A program made the translations under genes and the position numbers. Positions 8,492-16,071 of a stretch of 64,000 nt of DNA are shown here, in pieces. The notes under the pieces were generated by a model. That model made no database searches. It saw only the letters and a list, made by a program, of their open reading frames with translations, and was not told the DNA's origin. Every line of letters begins with the position of its first letter. Position 1 is the first letter of the stretch. Source of the stretch: JADKAV01 sp963732355 (GTDB lineage: Bacteria; Actinomycetota; Actinomycetes; S36-B12; UBA10799); the NCBI GenBank assembly GCA_963732355.1, contig CAVSZD010000006.1:310001-374000 (forward strand), given 5' to 3'.

Positions 8492-8637
8492 AAGCGGAAC
8501 CAGCCACCACGGCTGGGGGCGGGGGCGCAGCTGCAGCGCTGTTCCTGAGGAAGGTGACCGAGAATCTGCTCAACATGGCTGCCACACCCTGAGTAGGTGG
8601 CCTTCTTGCAACTCGGGCAGAGAGCGGGGCTGCACAT
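8488..8637 (-). CDS. 49-aa cysteine-rich (probable zinc-binding) protein
   Basis: A tiny protein with CPSCKK near residue 7, YSGCGSHVEQIL in the middle and RCSC near residue 36. This C-x2-C, G-C-G-x-H and C-x-C arrangement matches a small conserved actinobacterial family, known to me only by pattern, that probably binds zinc. AAGGAG lies 8 bases before the ATG, and TATTGT lies further upstream as a possible -10. It is convergent with the GT4 gene, sharing the last bases. Function is unknown. The good Shine-Dalgarno makes it more credible than a chance frame. Confidence 0.75.
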   Translation of the reverse strand: MCSPALCPSCKKATYSGCGSHVEQILGHLPQEQRCSCAPAPSRGGWFRF

Positions 8638-8755
8638 CCGTTGGACTCCTTGGGCTGGTTTGACAATACCCCCCCAGGGTACCACAGAGGCATTGCGCTC
8701 GAAAAGTCCATTTAGCCACGGGATCCGTTCACCCATGCGGTGGCGAGGTAGCGTG

Positions 8756-9961
8756 ATGGCTATGGATAGCGCGTCGTTCATCAACCTCGAGGATCGGGCC
8801 GGTGCCCACAACTACCACCCGTTGCCGGTGGTGGTCACCGAAGGCGACGGCGCGTGGGTCACCGACATCGAGGGCCGGCGTTACCTGGACTTCCTCAGCG
8901 CCTACTCCGCCCTCAACTTCGGTCACCGGCACCCCCAACTGGTCGAGGTGGCCCACCGCCAGCTGGACAAGTTGACCCTCACCTCGCGGGCCATCCATTC
9001 CGACCAGCTCGGGCCTTTCTGCGCCGAACTCACCGACCTGGTCGGCCTTGATCGCGCCCTGCCGATGAACACCGGGGCGGAGGCGGTTGAGACGGCCATC
9101 AAGACCGCCCGCGCTTGGGGCTACCGGCGCAAGGGCGTACCGGAGGGTCAAGCCGTGATCCTCGTGGCCCATCAGAACTTCCACGGCCGCACGACCACGA
9201 TCATCTCCTTCAGCGACGACCCCGTGGCACGCAACGACTTCGGACCGTACACCCCCGGTTTCGTGGCCATCGAATTCGGCGACATCAATGCTCTGCGCGA
9301 CGCGCTGGCCGACCCGAACGTCGTGGCGTTCCTGGTCGAACCGATCCAGGGTGAAGCGGGGATCGTCGTGCCGCCCGAGGGTTACCTGTCACAGGCGGCC
9401 GCAGCCTGCCGCGACGCCAACGTCCTATTCATCGCCGACGAGATCCAGTCGGGACTGGGCCGCACCGGTCACACCCTTGCCTGCGACGCCGAGCAGGTGA
9501 CACCGGACGTCCTGCTGCTGGGCAAGGCTTTGGGGGGCGGCATCCTGCCGATCTCAGCCGTCGTCACCCGAGACGATGTTCTTGCGGTTCTGCGGCCCGG
9601 GGAACACGGTTCGACGTTCGGCGGCAACCCGTTGGCTTTGGCTGTGGCCCGCGAGGTCATCGCAATCCTGGCAACCGGGCACTACCAGCAGCGCAGCGCC
9701 GAACTTGGCTCGCACATGCTGACCCGCCTGCGCGAGGAGGCCCCGCCGATCGTCAAAGAGGTGCGCGGACGGGGTCTGTGGGCTGGCGTCGAGGTCCACG
9801 AGCAGTACGCACCGGTCCGGCCTCGCTGCGAGGCCGCCCTTGAGGCCGGGGTGATCGTGAAGGACACGCACGCGACGACGATCCGGTTGGCACCGCCTTT
9901 GATGATCAGCAAGCAAGACCTCGACCACGGGATTGACGTGATCCTCAAGGTCCTGAGTTGA
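8756..9961 (+). CDS. rocD: Ornithine aminotransferase
   Basis: A 401-aa class III PLP aminotransferase converting ornithine and 2-oxoglutarate to glutamate semialdehyde. The N-terminus NYHPLPVVVTEGDGAWVTDIEG is characteristic of RocD. The PLP lysine is in LLGKALGGGILPISAVV near residue 257, with DEIQSGLGRTG just before it. ATG 8756 or ATG 8762 may start translation; TAGCGT 7 bases before 8762 would support the latter. The gene overlaps rnhA by 4 bases. Arginine/ornithine breakdown is the likely pathway. Confidence 0.93.
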   Translation: MAMDSASFINLEDRAGAHNYHPLPVVVTEGDGAWVTDIEGRRYLDFLSAYSALNFGHRHPQLVEVAHRQLDKLTLTSRAIHSDQLGPFCAELTDLVGLDRALPMNTGAEAVETAIKTARAWGYRRKGVPEGQAVILVAHQNFHGRTTTIISFSDDPVARNDFGPYTPGFVAIEFGDINALRDALADPNVVAFLVEPIQGEAGIVVPPEGYLSQAAAACRDANVLFIADEIQSGLGRTGHTLACDAEQVTPDVLLLGKALGGGILPISAVVTRDDVLAVLRPGEHGSTFGGNPLALAVAREVIAILATGHYQQRSAELGSHMLTRLREEAPPIVKEVRGRGLWAGVEVHEQYAPVRPRCEAALEAGVIVKDTHATTIRLAPPLMISKQDLDHGIDVILKVLS

Positions 9962-10392
9962 CCGTCCACGCCTTCACCGACGGGGCATGCTCCGGAAACC
10001 CCGGACCGGGGGGCTGGGGTGTAGTCATGCGGTGGGGGGACCACGAGCGGGAGTTGTTCGGCGGGGAGCCGCAGACGACTAACAACCGCATGGAACTGAT
10101 GGCCGCGATCAGCGCGCTGGAGTCTTTGACCCGGCGCTCCGAGGTCATACTGACCACCGACTCGACGTACGTGAAGAACGGCATCACCACCTGGGTCAAG
10201 AACTGGAAACGCAAAGGCTGGACGACCTCCTCGCGCCAACCGGTCAAGAACGTGGACCTTTGGAAGCGGCTTGACGCCGCGGCGGCTCAGCACGACGTCA
10301 AGTGGGAATGGGTGAAGGGCCACAGTGGCCACCCCGAGAACGACCGCGCCGACGAACTAGCCCGGATGGGGATCGCCCAGATCCAGGGGTAG
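9958..10392 (+). CDS. rnhA: Ribonuclease HI
   Basis: A 144-aa RNase H1 that degrades the RNA strand of RNA-DNA hybrids. The four metal-binding acidic residues are visible: D in FTDGACSGNPG (residue 8), E in NNRMEL, D in TTDSTY, and D in the C-terminal HPENDRADELA, with the catalytic histidine in GHSGH. The start is TTG in the TTGA overlap with rocD, which implies translational coupling to an unrelated metabolic gene. There is no N-terminal hybrid-binding domain. Confidence 0.95.
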   Translation: MTVHAFTDGACSGNPGPGGWGVVMRWGDHERELFGGEPQTTNNRMELMAAISALESLTRRSEVILTTDSTYVKNGITTWVKNWKRKGWTTSSRQPVKNVDLWKRLDAAAAQHDVKWEWVKGHSGHPENDRADELARMGIAQIQG

Positions 10393-10452
10393 GTGACCTG
10401 GGGTTGTTCGGCCCGGTCGGCCGGGCGCCAGCCCGCGAGCCCGCCGCCGTTG

Positions 10453-10520
10453 GTTAGAGGTTGTGCTGTTGGTTAGCGAAACAACACGTGGATTCTCTAA
10501 CCAGGAGCACAACCTCTAAC
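10453..10520 (+). repeat. 68-bp palindromic element, copy 2
   Basis: The left arm is identical to the other copies. The centre is ACACGTG where most others have ACGCGT, and the right arm carries CCAGGAGCAC in place of CCAACAGCAC, breaking two pairs. It is identical to copy 3, which lies 203 bp downstream. Confidence 0.93.
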
Positions 10521-10574
10521 CAGGAGCCCCGTTGGCCCCAGGAACCCGGCCGGCGCCCCCACCAGCCGTTGCCC

Positions 10575-10604
10575 GGCTCGCGCTCGTTGGGCAAGGACCC
10601 GCGC
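10575..10604 (-). repeat. Displaced copy of the 3' coding end of ndh
   Basis: The 30 bases match 10854-10883, inside the last codons of ndh, with one mismatch. The copy is joined directly to TTGCCCGG, while in the native locus 71 bases intervene. This marks an old duplication with an internal deletion. Confidence 0.7.
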
Positions 10605-10655
10605 ACCTGGGGTTGTTCGGCCCGGTCGGCCAGCCCGCCAGCCCGCCAGCCGTTG

Positions 10656-10723
10656 GTTAGAGGTTGTGCTGTTGGTTAGCGAAACAACACGTGGATTCTC
10701 TAACCAGGAGCACAACCTCTAAC
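10656..10723 (+). repeat. 68-bp palindromic element, copy 3
   Basis: Identical in all 68 positions to copy 2, and followed by the same CAGGAGCCCC run. It lies in the second unit of the local tandem duplication. Confidence 0.93.
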
Positions 10724-10837
10724 CAGGAGCCCCGCTGGCCCCAGGAACCCGGCCGGCCGGCGCCCCACCAGCCGTTGCCCGGGCACCCCGCGAGCCGCCG
10801 GCCACTCGCCGCCAGGCACACCCCCCGCCGCCCCCGG

Positions 10838-12154
10838 TCAGGGCCCCGAGCGCGGCTCGCGCTCGTTGGTCAAGGACCCGCGCGCCTGCTCGAGGGTGAA
10901 TGTCCGCTCGGCACGACTGCGGCCGATGAAGGCCACCGCCCAGTGCCCAAGCGTGGACGCCTTCTCCTGGAAACCGACCAGATAGAGGATGTGGATGAAC
11001 AGCCATGCGCACCAGGCGATGAACCCGCGCAGCTGCAGCGACCCGACGTTGGCCACTGCCCGGAACCGCGAGATGGTGGCCATGCTGCCCTTGTCGAAGT
11101 AGGAGAATTCGGTCTTCTCCGGTTTGCCCTCCACCCGGGCCCGGATCTTGCCCGCGCTGAACTTCGCGCCTTGCATGGCGACCTGCGCCACCCCGGGCAG
11201 GTCGTCCAGGGCGATCATGTCGCCGAGCACGAACACCTCCGGATGCCCCGGCAGCGTGAGGTCCCGGTTGACCTTGACTCGGCCCGCGCGATCGACCTCG
11301 GCGCCTGCCTGCTCGGCGATCGCACGCCCGAGCGGGTTGGCCTGCACCCCCGCTGCCCACACCACACAGTTCGACGCGATGTGTTCGCTGGATCCGTCAT
11401 GGTGCTCGACGTCGACACCGGTCTGATCGACTGCGCGGACCAGAGTGCGGGTGCGGACCTCGATCCCCATCTTCTGCAGCTGCTCCTCGGCCTTGGCCGA
11501 CTGCTTAGGACCGAAACTGGACAAGACGCCGTCACCGCCCTCGACCAGGATGACCCTTGCGCTCGTGGGGTCGATACGGCGGAAATCGCGGCGGATCGTA
11601 CGCCTCGACAGTTCGACGATCTGGCCCGCCAGTTCAACCCCGGTGGCGCCACCGCCGACCACGACAAAGGTCATCCAGGGTCTTGTCTCCTCGGGTTTGT
11701 CCTGCAACTCGGCCATTTCGAATGCTCCGAAGATCCGGGCCCGGATCTCCAGGGCGTCGTCAATGCTCTTGAGCCCTGGCGCGAACGGCTCGAACTGGTC
11801 GTTGCCGTAGTAACCGGTCTGTGCACCGGCCGCCACGATCAGCGAGTCATAGGTGGTGACCGTTCGCATCTCGCCGATCTCCGAGATCACCGTTCGTGCC
11901 GCCAGGTCGACCTCGGTCACCTCCCCCAGGAGCACCGTGGTGTTGGACGAGCGTTTCAGGACCTCACGGGTGGCCGGGGCGATCTCACCTTGGGAGAGGA
12001 TGCCCGTGGCCACCTGGTAGAGCAGGGGCTGGAACACGTGGTGCGAAACCCTCGAGATCAAGGTGACGTCCACGTCGGCGCGCTTGAGCCTCTTGGCCGC
12101 GAACAGTCCGCCGAAGCCGGATCCGATGATCACCACGTGGTGCCTTGATTCCAT
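10838..12154 (-). CDS. ndh: Type II NADH dehydrogenase
   Basis: A 438-aa single-subunit, non-proton-pumping NADH:quinone oxidoreductase on the inner face of the membrane. The FAD-binding VVIIGSGFGGLFAAKRL is at about residues 7-23 and the NADH-binding VVVGGGATGVELAG near 167. VFVLGDMIAL near 300 is the second flavin contact. The C-terminal hydrophobic stretch (AWCAWLFIHILYLVGF) is the usual membrane-anchoring helix. CAGAGT 6 bases before the ATG suggests a leaderless transcript. The last codons have a displaced copy at 10575-10604. Confidence 0.95.
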   Translation of the reverse strand: MESRHHVVIIGSGFGGLFAAKRLKRADVDVTLISRVSHHVFQPLLYQVATGILSQGEIAPATREVLKRSSNTTVLLGEVTEVDLAARTVISEIGEMRTVTTYDSLIVAAGAQTGYYGNDQFEPFAPGLKSIDDALEIRARIFGAFEMAELQDKPEETRPWMTFVVVGGGATGVELAGQIVELSRRTIRRDFRRIDPTSARVILVEGGDGVLSSFGPKQSAKAEEQLQKMGIEVRTRTLVRAVDQTGVDVEHHDGSSEHIASNCVVWAAGVQANPLGRAIAEQAGAEVDRAGRVKVNRDLTLPGHPEVFVLGDMIALDDLPGVAQVAMQGAKFSAGKIRARVEGKPEKTEFSYFDKGSMATISRFRAVANVGSLQLRGFIAWCAWLFIHILYLVGFQEKASTLGHWAVAFIGRSRAERTFTLEQARGSLTNEREPRSGP

Positions 12155-12224
12155 ACACTGACTCTGCCACCAAACCAGCCCGGCGTACCATGACCGACCT
12201 CACACAGATGGCAGGCTTAGCGGC

Positions 12225-12746
12225 GTGAACATCGTCCTGATCGGAATGCGAGGGGTCGGCAAGACCAACATCGCCCGCCGGTTGTCCTTCGTGATGAAAC
12301 GCCCGGTGATGACCACCGATGTGCTGATCGAGTACGACCGCGGATTGTCGGTGGCCGACTTCGTGGCGCGATACGGTTGGGCGGCCTTCCGAGACGCCGA
12401 GTACGACGTGGTGCGCAAGCTCGCCGCGATGGACCACCTGATCATCGATGCCGGGGGTGGCGTGGTGGTCGATCTAGACGAGCAGGGCCACGAGGTCTTC
12501 AGCACACGCAAGGTCGACCTGCTCAAGGCCGGCGGGACGGTCGTCTTCCTGCGCGGGGACATTGGTCGATTGGCGGCCAAAGTGACCGGCGACCCCTCGC
12601 GTCCGGTCCTGGACGCGACCCGCTCGGCGGTCGACCTGATGCGGGCTCGCTTGCCCTTCTACGAGGCCGCCGCGAACGTCATCATCGACGTCGAAGGCCG
12701 CCAACGCACAGACATCGCCGACGAAATCGCCCTTCGCTACCCCTGA
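12225..12746 (+). CDS. Shikimate kinase family protein
   Basis: A 173-aa P-loop kinase. Walker A is GMRGVGKT (residues 7-14), the substrate aspartate is in TTDVLIE near 32, and the DAGGGVVV loop near 75 matches the shikimate-binding GGG of AroK. FLRGDIGRLAAKV and GDPSRPVL fit the lid region. No other aromatic-pathway gene is adjacent, and the spacing of some motifs differs from AroK, so a related small-molecule kinase is possible. Translation starts at GTG, with CAGGCT 7 bases upstream. Confidence 0.8.
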   Translation: MNIVLIGMRGVGKTNIARRLSFVMKRPVMTTDVLIEYDRGLSVADFVARYGWAAFRDAEYDVVRKLAAMDHLIIDAGGGVVVDLDEQGHEVFSTRKVDLLKAGGTVVFLRGDIGRLAAKVTGDPSRPVLDATRSAVDLMRARLPFYEAAANVIIDVEGRQRTDIADEIALRYP

Positions 12747-12807
12747 TCCGCCGCGCGTATCGCTACGGTTGGTTGCACTATAGGGAGAAATCCGCAGGAG
12801 GACCGCC

Positions 12808-13545
12808 ATGCCAGTAGCTGTGCCGATCGTGGCCGGGACGGCCATTCGCGGTGTGGCCGCCACCCTCATGATGCGCAGGGTGCTGGAGCGGCACCCCAAC
12901 GCCTTCCTCATCACACTGGCCAGTTTCGGGGTGACCCTGCCCCTGCATCGGTCGCAGGAACACCTCAGCGAGGACATCGCTCGCGGCTTGCAGGAACAAG
13001 GACGAGCTCCCGACTCCCCAGTCGTCCTCGTTGGCCACTCCCAAGGTGCGCTGGCCAGCCTGCGATACGCCCTCGACCACCCCAAACAGGTCGTCCACGT
13101 CATCAGCGTCGGCGCCCCCTGGGACGGATCCGCAAGCGCCAAGCGGGTCTCCGGGTTGTTCCGGTGGGTTCCGCGCGACATCACCCCAGCCCTCACCGAC
13201 ATGGCCCAAGGGTCACCCTTCTTGTCCCAGTTGCACGCCGACCTGCCCTTCATCGCAGACCGGGTCACGAACATCTACAGCACCCATGAGCTGTTCATCA
13301 GTCCCTACACGGCCGCCCACATCGACGTACCCGGTGTGACCAACCACCTGATCTCCACGGAGGCGGAGTACCGACGGCACCTGGTGGCTTACCCCGACCT
13401 GCGAATCGACGGCCATATTGAGGGCCGGATCACCCACATCGGCGAGATGAACGCCCCGGAAGTACGCGCTGTGATCTGGGCCAAGGTCGAAGAGGTTTCC
13501 GAAGCGGTAAGACGCGGCGACTTCGACGAGGGGCGTTCCGCCTGA
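12808..13545 (+). CDS. Alpha/beta hydrolase, lipase-like
   Basis: A 245-aa serine hydrolase. The nucleophile elbow VLVGHSQGALASL is at about residues 72-84, preceded by a region placing it near triacylglycerol lipase/PGAP1-type folds. TNHLISTEAEYRRHL late in the protein may supply the histidine. The N-terminus (PVAVPIVAGTAIRGVAATLMM) is hydrophobic but lacks a clear cleavage site. AGGAGG 6 bases before the ATG is one of the few strong Shine-Dalgarno sites in this region. Substrate unknown. Confidence 0.82.
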   Translation: MPVAVPIVAGTAIRGVAATLMMRRVLERHPNAFLITLASFGVTLPLHRSQEHLSEDIARGLQEQGRAPDSPVVLVGHSQGALASLRYALDHPKQVVHVISVGAPWDGSASAKRVSGLFRWVPRDITPALTDMAQGSPFLSQLHADLPFIADRVTNIYSTHELFISPYTAAHIDVPGVTNHLISTEAEYRRHLVAYPDLRIDGHIEGRITHIGEMNAPEVRAVIWAKVEEVSEAVRRGDFDEGRSA

Positions 13546-13553
13546 ATCCTGAC

Positions 13554-14108
13554 CTAGGCCTCTAGACCCTCCTCTTCCAGCCGCTTCTTGGCCGCAGTCC
13601 GGGCCGCGGTCATAAGCACCCGGACCAAACCGGTCAACAAGGTCAGGCCAACAGCCATCTGGACCATCACCGCGATCATTGCAGCGTGGGAGGTCGCCAC
13701 GATGTCCCCGAAGCCGACCGTGGACAGAATCGTCATGGTGAAGTACATGGCGCTGATCTTGTCCAAAGATTGGTTGAAGTTGGCCGGGTCGGCGATGCTC
13801 AGACTCAAGTAGGTCAGGCTGAAGATCGCCACCATCGCAGTGATCATGACAGCCAGGGCCACGATCCCGGTCCGCAGTGGATGCTTCGAACGATTGACCC
13901 GTCCGAGAAGTAGGAACGCGGTGACCACATAGACCACGCTCACGACGATGATCGTGATGAACACCAACCAGGGCGGGTCCTCCCCTGTGGGCTCAGGGAT
14001 GACCATGTAGACGCCGAGGATCGCAGCTACGACGAGGATTCCTGCGGAGGCCAGCGGAACCCCCGCCCGCACGAAATCCCGAGTCGTGGTGGGCGGCTTT
14101 TGAACCAT
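13554..14108 (-). CDS. Two-pore-helix-type potassium channel (ion channel family)
   Basis: A 184-aa membrane protein with about four hydrophobic segments (near 15-36, 48-68, 81-104 and 145-165). The K+ selectivity filter TVGFGD is at residues 130-135, between the last two helices and preceded by a pore helix containing YFTMTILS. There is no RCK/TrkA-N regulatory domain attached. The filter makes potassium conduction very likely. The gene converges on the lipase-like gene and is divergent from nothing close. CAGGCT lies 7 bases before its ATG. Confidence 0.88.
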   Translation of the reverse strand: MVQKPPTTTRDFVRAGVPLASAGILVVAAILGVYMVIPEPTGEDPPWLVFITIIVVSVVYVVTAFLLLGRVNRSKHPLRTGIVALAVMITAMVAIFSLTYLSLSIADPANFNQSLDKISAMYFTMTILSTVGFGDIVATSHAAMIAVMVQMAVGLTLLTGLVRVLMTAARTAAKKRLEEEGLEA

Positions 14109-14147
14109 GGAGATCAGCCTGCCACAGAGGCTGCCCTGCCTCAGAGG

Positions 14148-15506
14148 TCAATGCCGGGTAAACGGCTGCCACTCGCCCGTGGGCAGGAACGCCCGCTTGA
14201 ACAGTTCGACCACGGCCAACCGGTACTGCGGGACGAACGCGGCCGGCGAACGCCCGATGGCATCCAGGGGTATCCGTACCTGCAACGCGGCGGGCTCGAT
14301 TGTGAACTCGGCCGGCGCAGACAGTTCGACGGCTTCACCATCGACCCCGGCAGCGATGGGTTGATCGGAGTGAACTTCGAAGGAAGTGGCCGTCCATGCG
14401 TTGAAACCGGGGGAGGATTTCAGCAGTCCTATCGCGGCCCTTGCGAACATCTCGGTGACACCGGCAGCGTTACTGAGTTCGGCGGTCACTATGCCCAGCT
14501 CACCGGAGTTCAACCGTGGACGCCCACCCGCACCGCGGACGTCGAGCAGGTAGGGGTTGTTGGAGACGTGCACGATGTGGACGGTGGTGTGGACCAAACC
14601 GTCCGGGCCTGTGAACCTCAGATCGGGCGGGGCTTCGACAAGGGAAGGAAGTTCGTCGATGGTCGTCTCCAGTTTCCGTTCCCGGTAACTCGCACTCTGG
14701 ACGACCTCACCGTAAATGCCCATGGAGACGTTGTTCACAAATGCTCTGCCGTTGACCCGCGCCATGTCCACCGTCTGCACCCTGGCCTCGCCGAACGCGG
14801 CCAGAGCCGCCACTACGTCGGCCCGGTCCAGGCCGAGGTCCATCGCGAAGTGGTTGCGCGTACCCGCCGGGATCACCACCATTTGAGCTCCGGCCGCACT
14901 GACGAGGTCGGCCACCACGGCCAGGGAGCCGTCACCCCCCGCGACACCGACCACGTCGGCACCCCCGGCCAACGCCTCGACGGCCAGCTCACGCAGGTCC
15001 CGGCCGGGACCGAACTCGTGGCAGTCGATTCCGCGTGCACGCGCCTGAGCCACCAGGTCGAGAGACTCGGCCTTGGCACCACCCGACAGCGGGTTCACAA
15101 GTAGGACCGGACGGCTCGCGGCCGGGACCCTGACTCCGGGCGGCGTGAGGTCCGACAACGAGCGTCGATCCCGGCCGAGTGCGTAGCGGCCAAGCGGAAG
15201 GGACAACGCGATCGTCAAACCTCCGAGGACGATGATCCAGCCGTCTTCATGGGCACCGATGGCTGCGATCAGCGCGGCCATCATCAGCAGCACAGTGACC
15301 CAGGCCGCCCGCTGGCGGGCCGGACCCCGGGTGGTGAGGGTCACCCAGCCGAATCCGATACCGGTCAGGAAACAGATCAGCGCGACGATGATCGCGATCG
15401 GGTTCTGCGCGAACCCGGTTGCTAGAGCTGCCGCACCGGCCAAGGACGCAGCCAGTGCCCCAATGGCCGCTAGCCGGCGACGGGTGGCGAACGAGACGGT
15501 ACTCAC
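14148..15506 (-). CDS. Diacylglycerol kinase-family lipid kinase with N-terminal membrane segments
   Basis: A 452-aa protein. Four hydrophobic stretches fill roughly residues 10-110, then a DagK catalytic domain begins at VLLVNPLSGGAKAESLDLV near 133. GVAGGDGSLAVVADLV near 190 is the ATP-binding GGDG motif, and VVIPAGTRNHFAMDLG the next conserved block. Such enzymes phosphorylate diacylglycerol, ceramide-like lipids or phosphatidylinositol precursors. The gene overlaps the upstream PAP2 gene by GTGA, so a lipid kinase and a lipid phosphatase are coupled. Confidence 0.9.
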   Translation of the reverse strand: MSTVSFATRRRLAAIGALAASLAGAAALATGFAQNPIAIIVALICFLTGIGFGWVTLTTRGPARQRAAWVTVLLMMAALIAAIGAHEDGWIIVLGGLTIALSLPLGRYALGRDRRSLSDLTPPGVRVPAASRPVLLVNPLSGGAKAESLDLVAQARARGIDCHEFGPGRDLRELAVEALAGGADVVGVAGGDGSLAVVADLVSAAGAQMVVIPAGTRNHFAMDLGLDRADVVAALAAFGEARVQTVDMARVNGRAFVNNVSMGIYGEVVQSASYRERKLETTIDELPSLVEAPPDLRFTGPDGLVHTTVHIVHVSNNPYLLDVRGAGGRPRLNSGELGIVTAELSNAAGVTEMFARAAIGLLKSSPGFNAWTATSFEVHSDQPIAAGVDGEAVELSAPAEFTIEPAALQVRIPLDAIGRSPAAFVPQYRLAVVELFKRAFLPTGEWQPFTRH

Positions 15507-16033
15507 GACAGGATGCGGTCCGCAACGTCGCTGCTCAGTTGGCCCACGCCAGCACCGATGAGCGCTCCCACCACGACATCTGCGGGGTAGTGCACTCCGG
15601 TGTGAACCCTGCTGTAGGCGACCAGCGAGGCAACCACGCGCAGACCCATCCCCGTCCAGGGCATCGTCGACGAGACCCCTTGGGCAAAGGCGAAGCCCGA
15701 TGCCGAGTGTCCGGAGGGAAAGGAGTCAGAGGTAGGCATCCGCACGTGTCGGTTGGCGTCGTCGCCGGGACGTTGCGGCCGCTCACGGCGGAAGACACGT
15801 TTGAACCCCTGGTTCACGACCAGGGAACTGAGTCCGACCGCCGCCAGACCCGTGGCAGCTGCCCGGCGTCCGGTTGGGCCGCCGAATGCGGCCAGGGCCG
15901 CGCTGCTGGCGATCCACAGGCGCGAGTAGTTGGCGGCGTGGCTCAACCGGCGCAGTGCCAGGTCCACCTGCGGGTGCCCTGCGGTGGCGATTGCGGAGTA
16001 CAGCTCTTGGTCGGTTTCACGCAGGCCAGACAT
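15503..16033 (-). CDS. PAP2-family lipid phosphatase
   Basis: A 176-aa membrane phosphatase with all three PAP2 signatures: KRVFRRERP near residue 78, FPSGHSASG near 105, and SRVHTGVHYPADV near 141. These enzymes dephosphorylate phosphatidate, undecaprenyl pyrophosphate or decaprenyl-phosphoribose intermediates in the membrane. ATG 16033 gives the expected length and has CACGAT 7 bases upstream. It is first in an operon with the lipid kinase. The combination resembles the fused or paired kinase-phosphatase genes of other actinobacteria. Confidence 0.92.
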   Translation of the reverse strand: MSGLRETDQELYSAIATAGHPQVDLALRRLSHAANYSRLWIASSAALAAFGGPTGRRAAATGLAAVGLSSLVVNQGFKRVFRRERPQRPGDDANRHVRMPTSDSFPSGHSASGFAFAQGVSSTMPWTGMGLRVVASLVAYSRVHTGVHYPADVVVGALIGAGVGQLSSDVADRILS

Positions 16034-16071
16034 TGGTGTGATCGTGTCACATCCCCCCGGTCCGGCGAGGT

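Larger units (their letters stand above)
10393..10837. other. 445-bp convergent gap with a duplicated repeat-bearing segment
   Basis: The gap between rnhA and ndh holds two copies of a roughly 200-bp segment (10396-10604 and 10605-10782). Each contains one 68-bp palindrome and begins CCTGGGGTTGTTCGGCCCGG. No credible gene was seen. Copy A ends in a 30-base near-copy of the 3' coding end of ndh. The real ndh end follows copy B after 71 extra bases. Confidence 0.8.

Noticed and set aside
10461..12148. Long open frame on the plus strand through the palindromes and antisense to ndh
   Set aside because: It begins in the repeat and runs opposite ndh, whose motifs are unmistakable. High GC content makes such antisense frames common.
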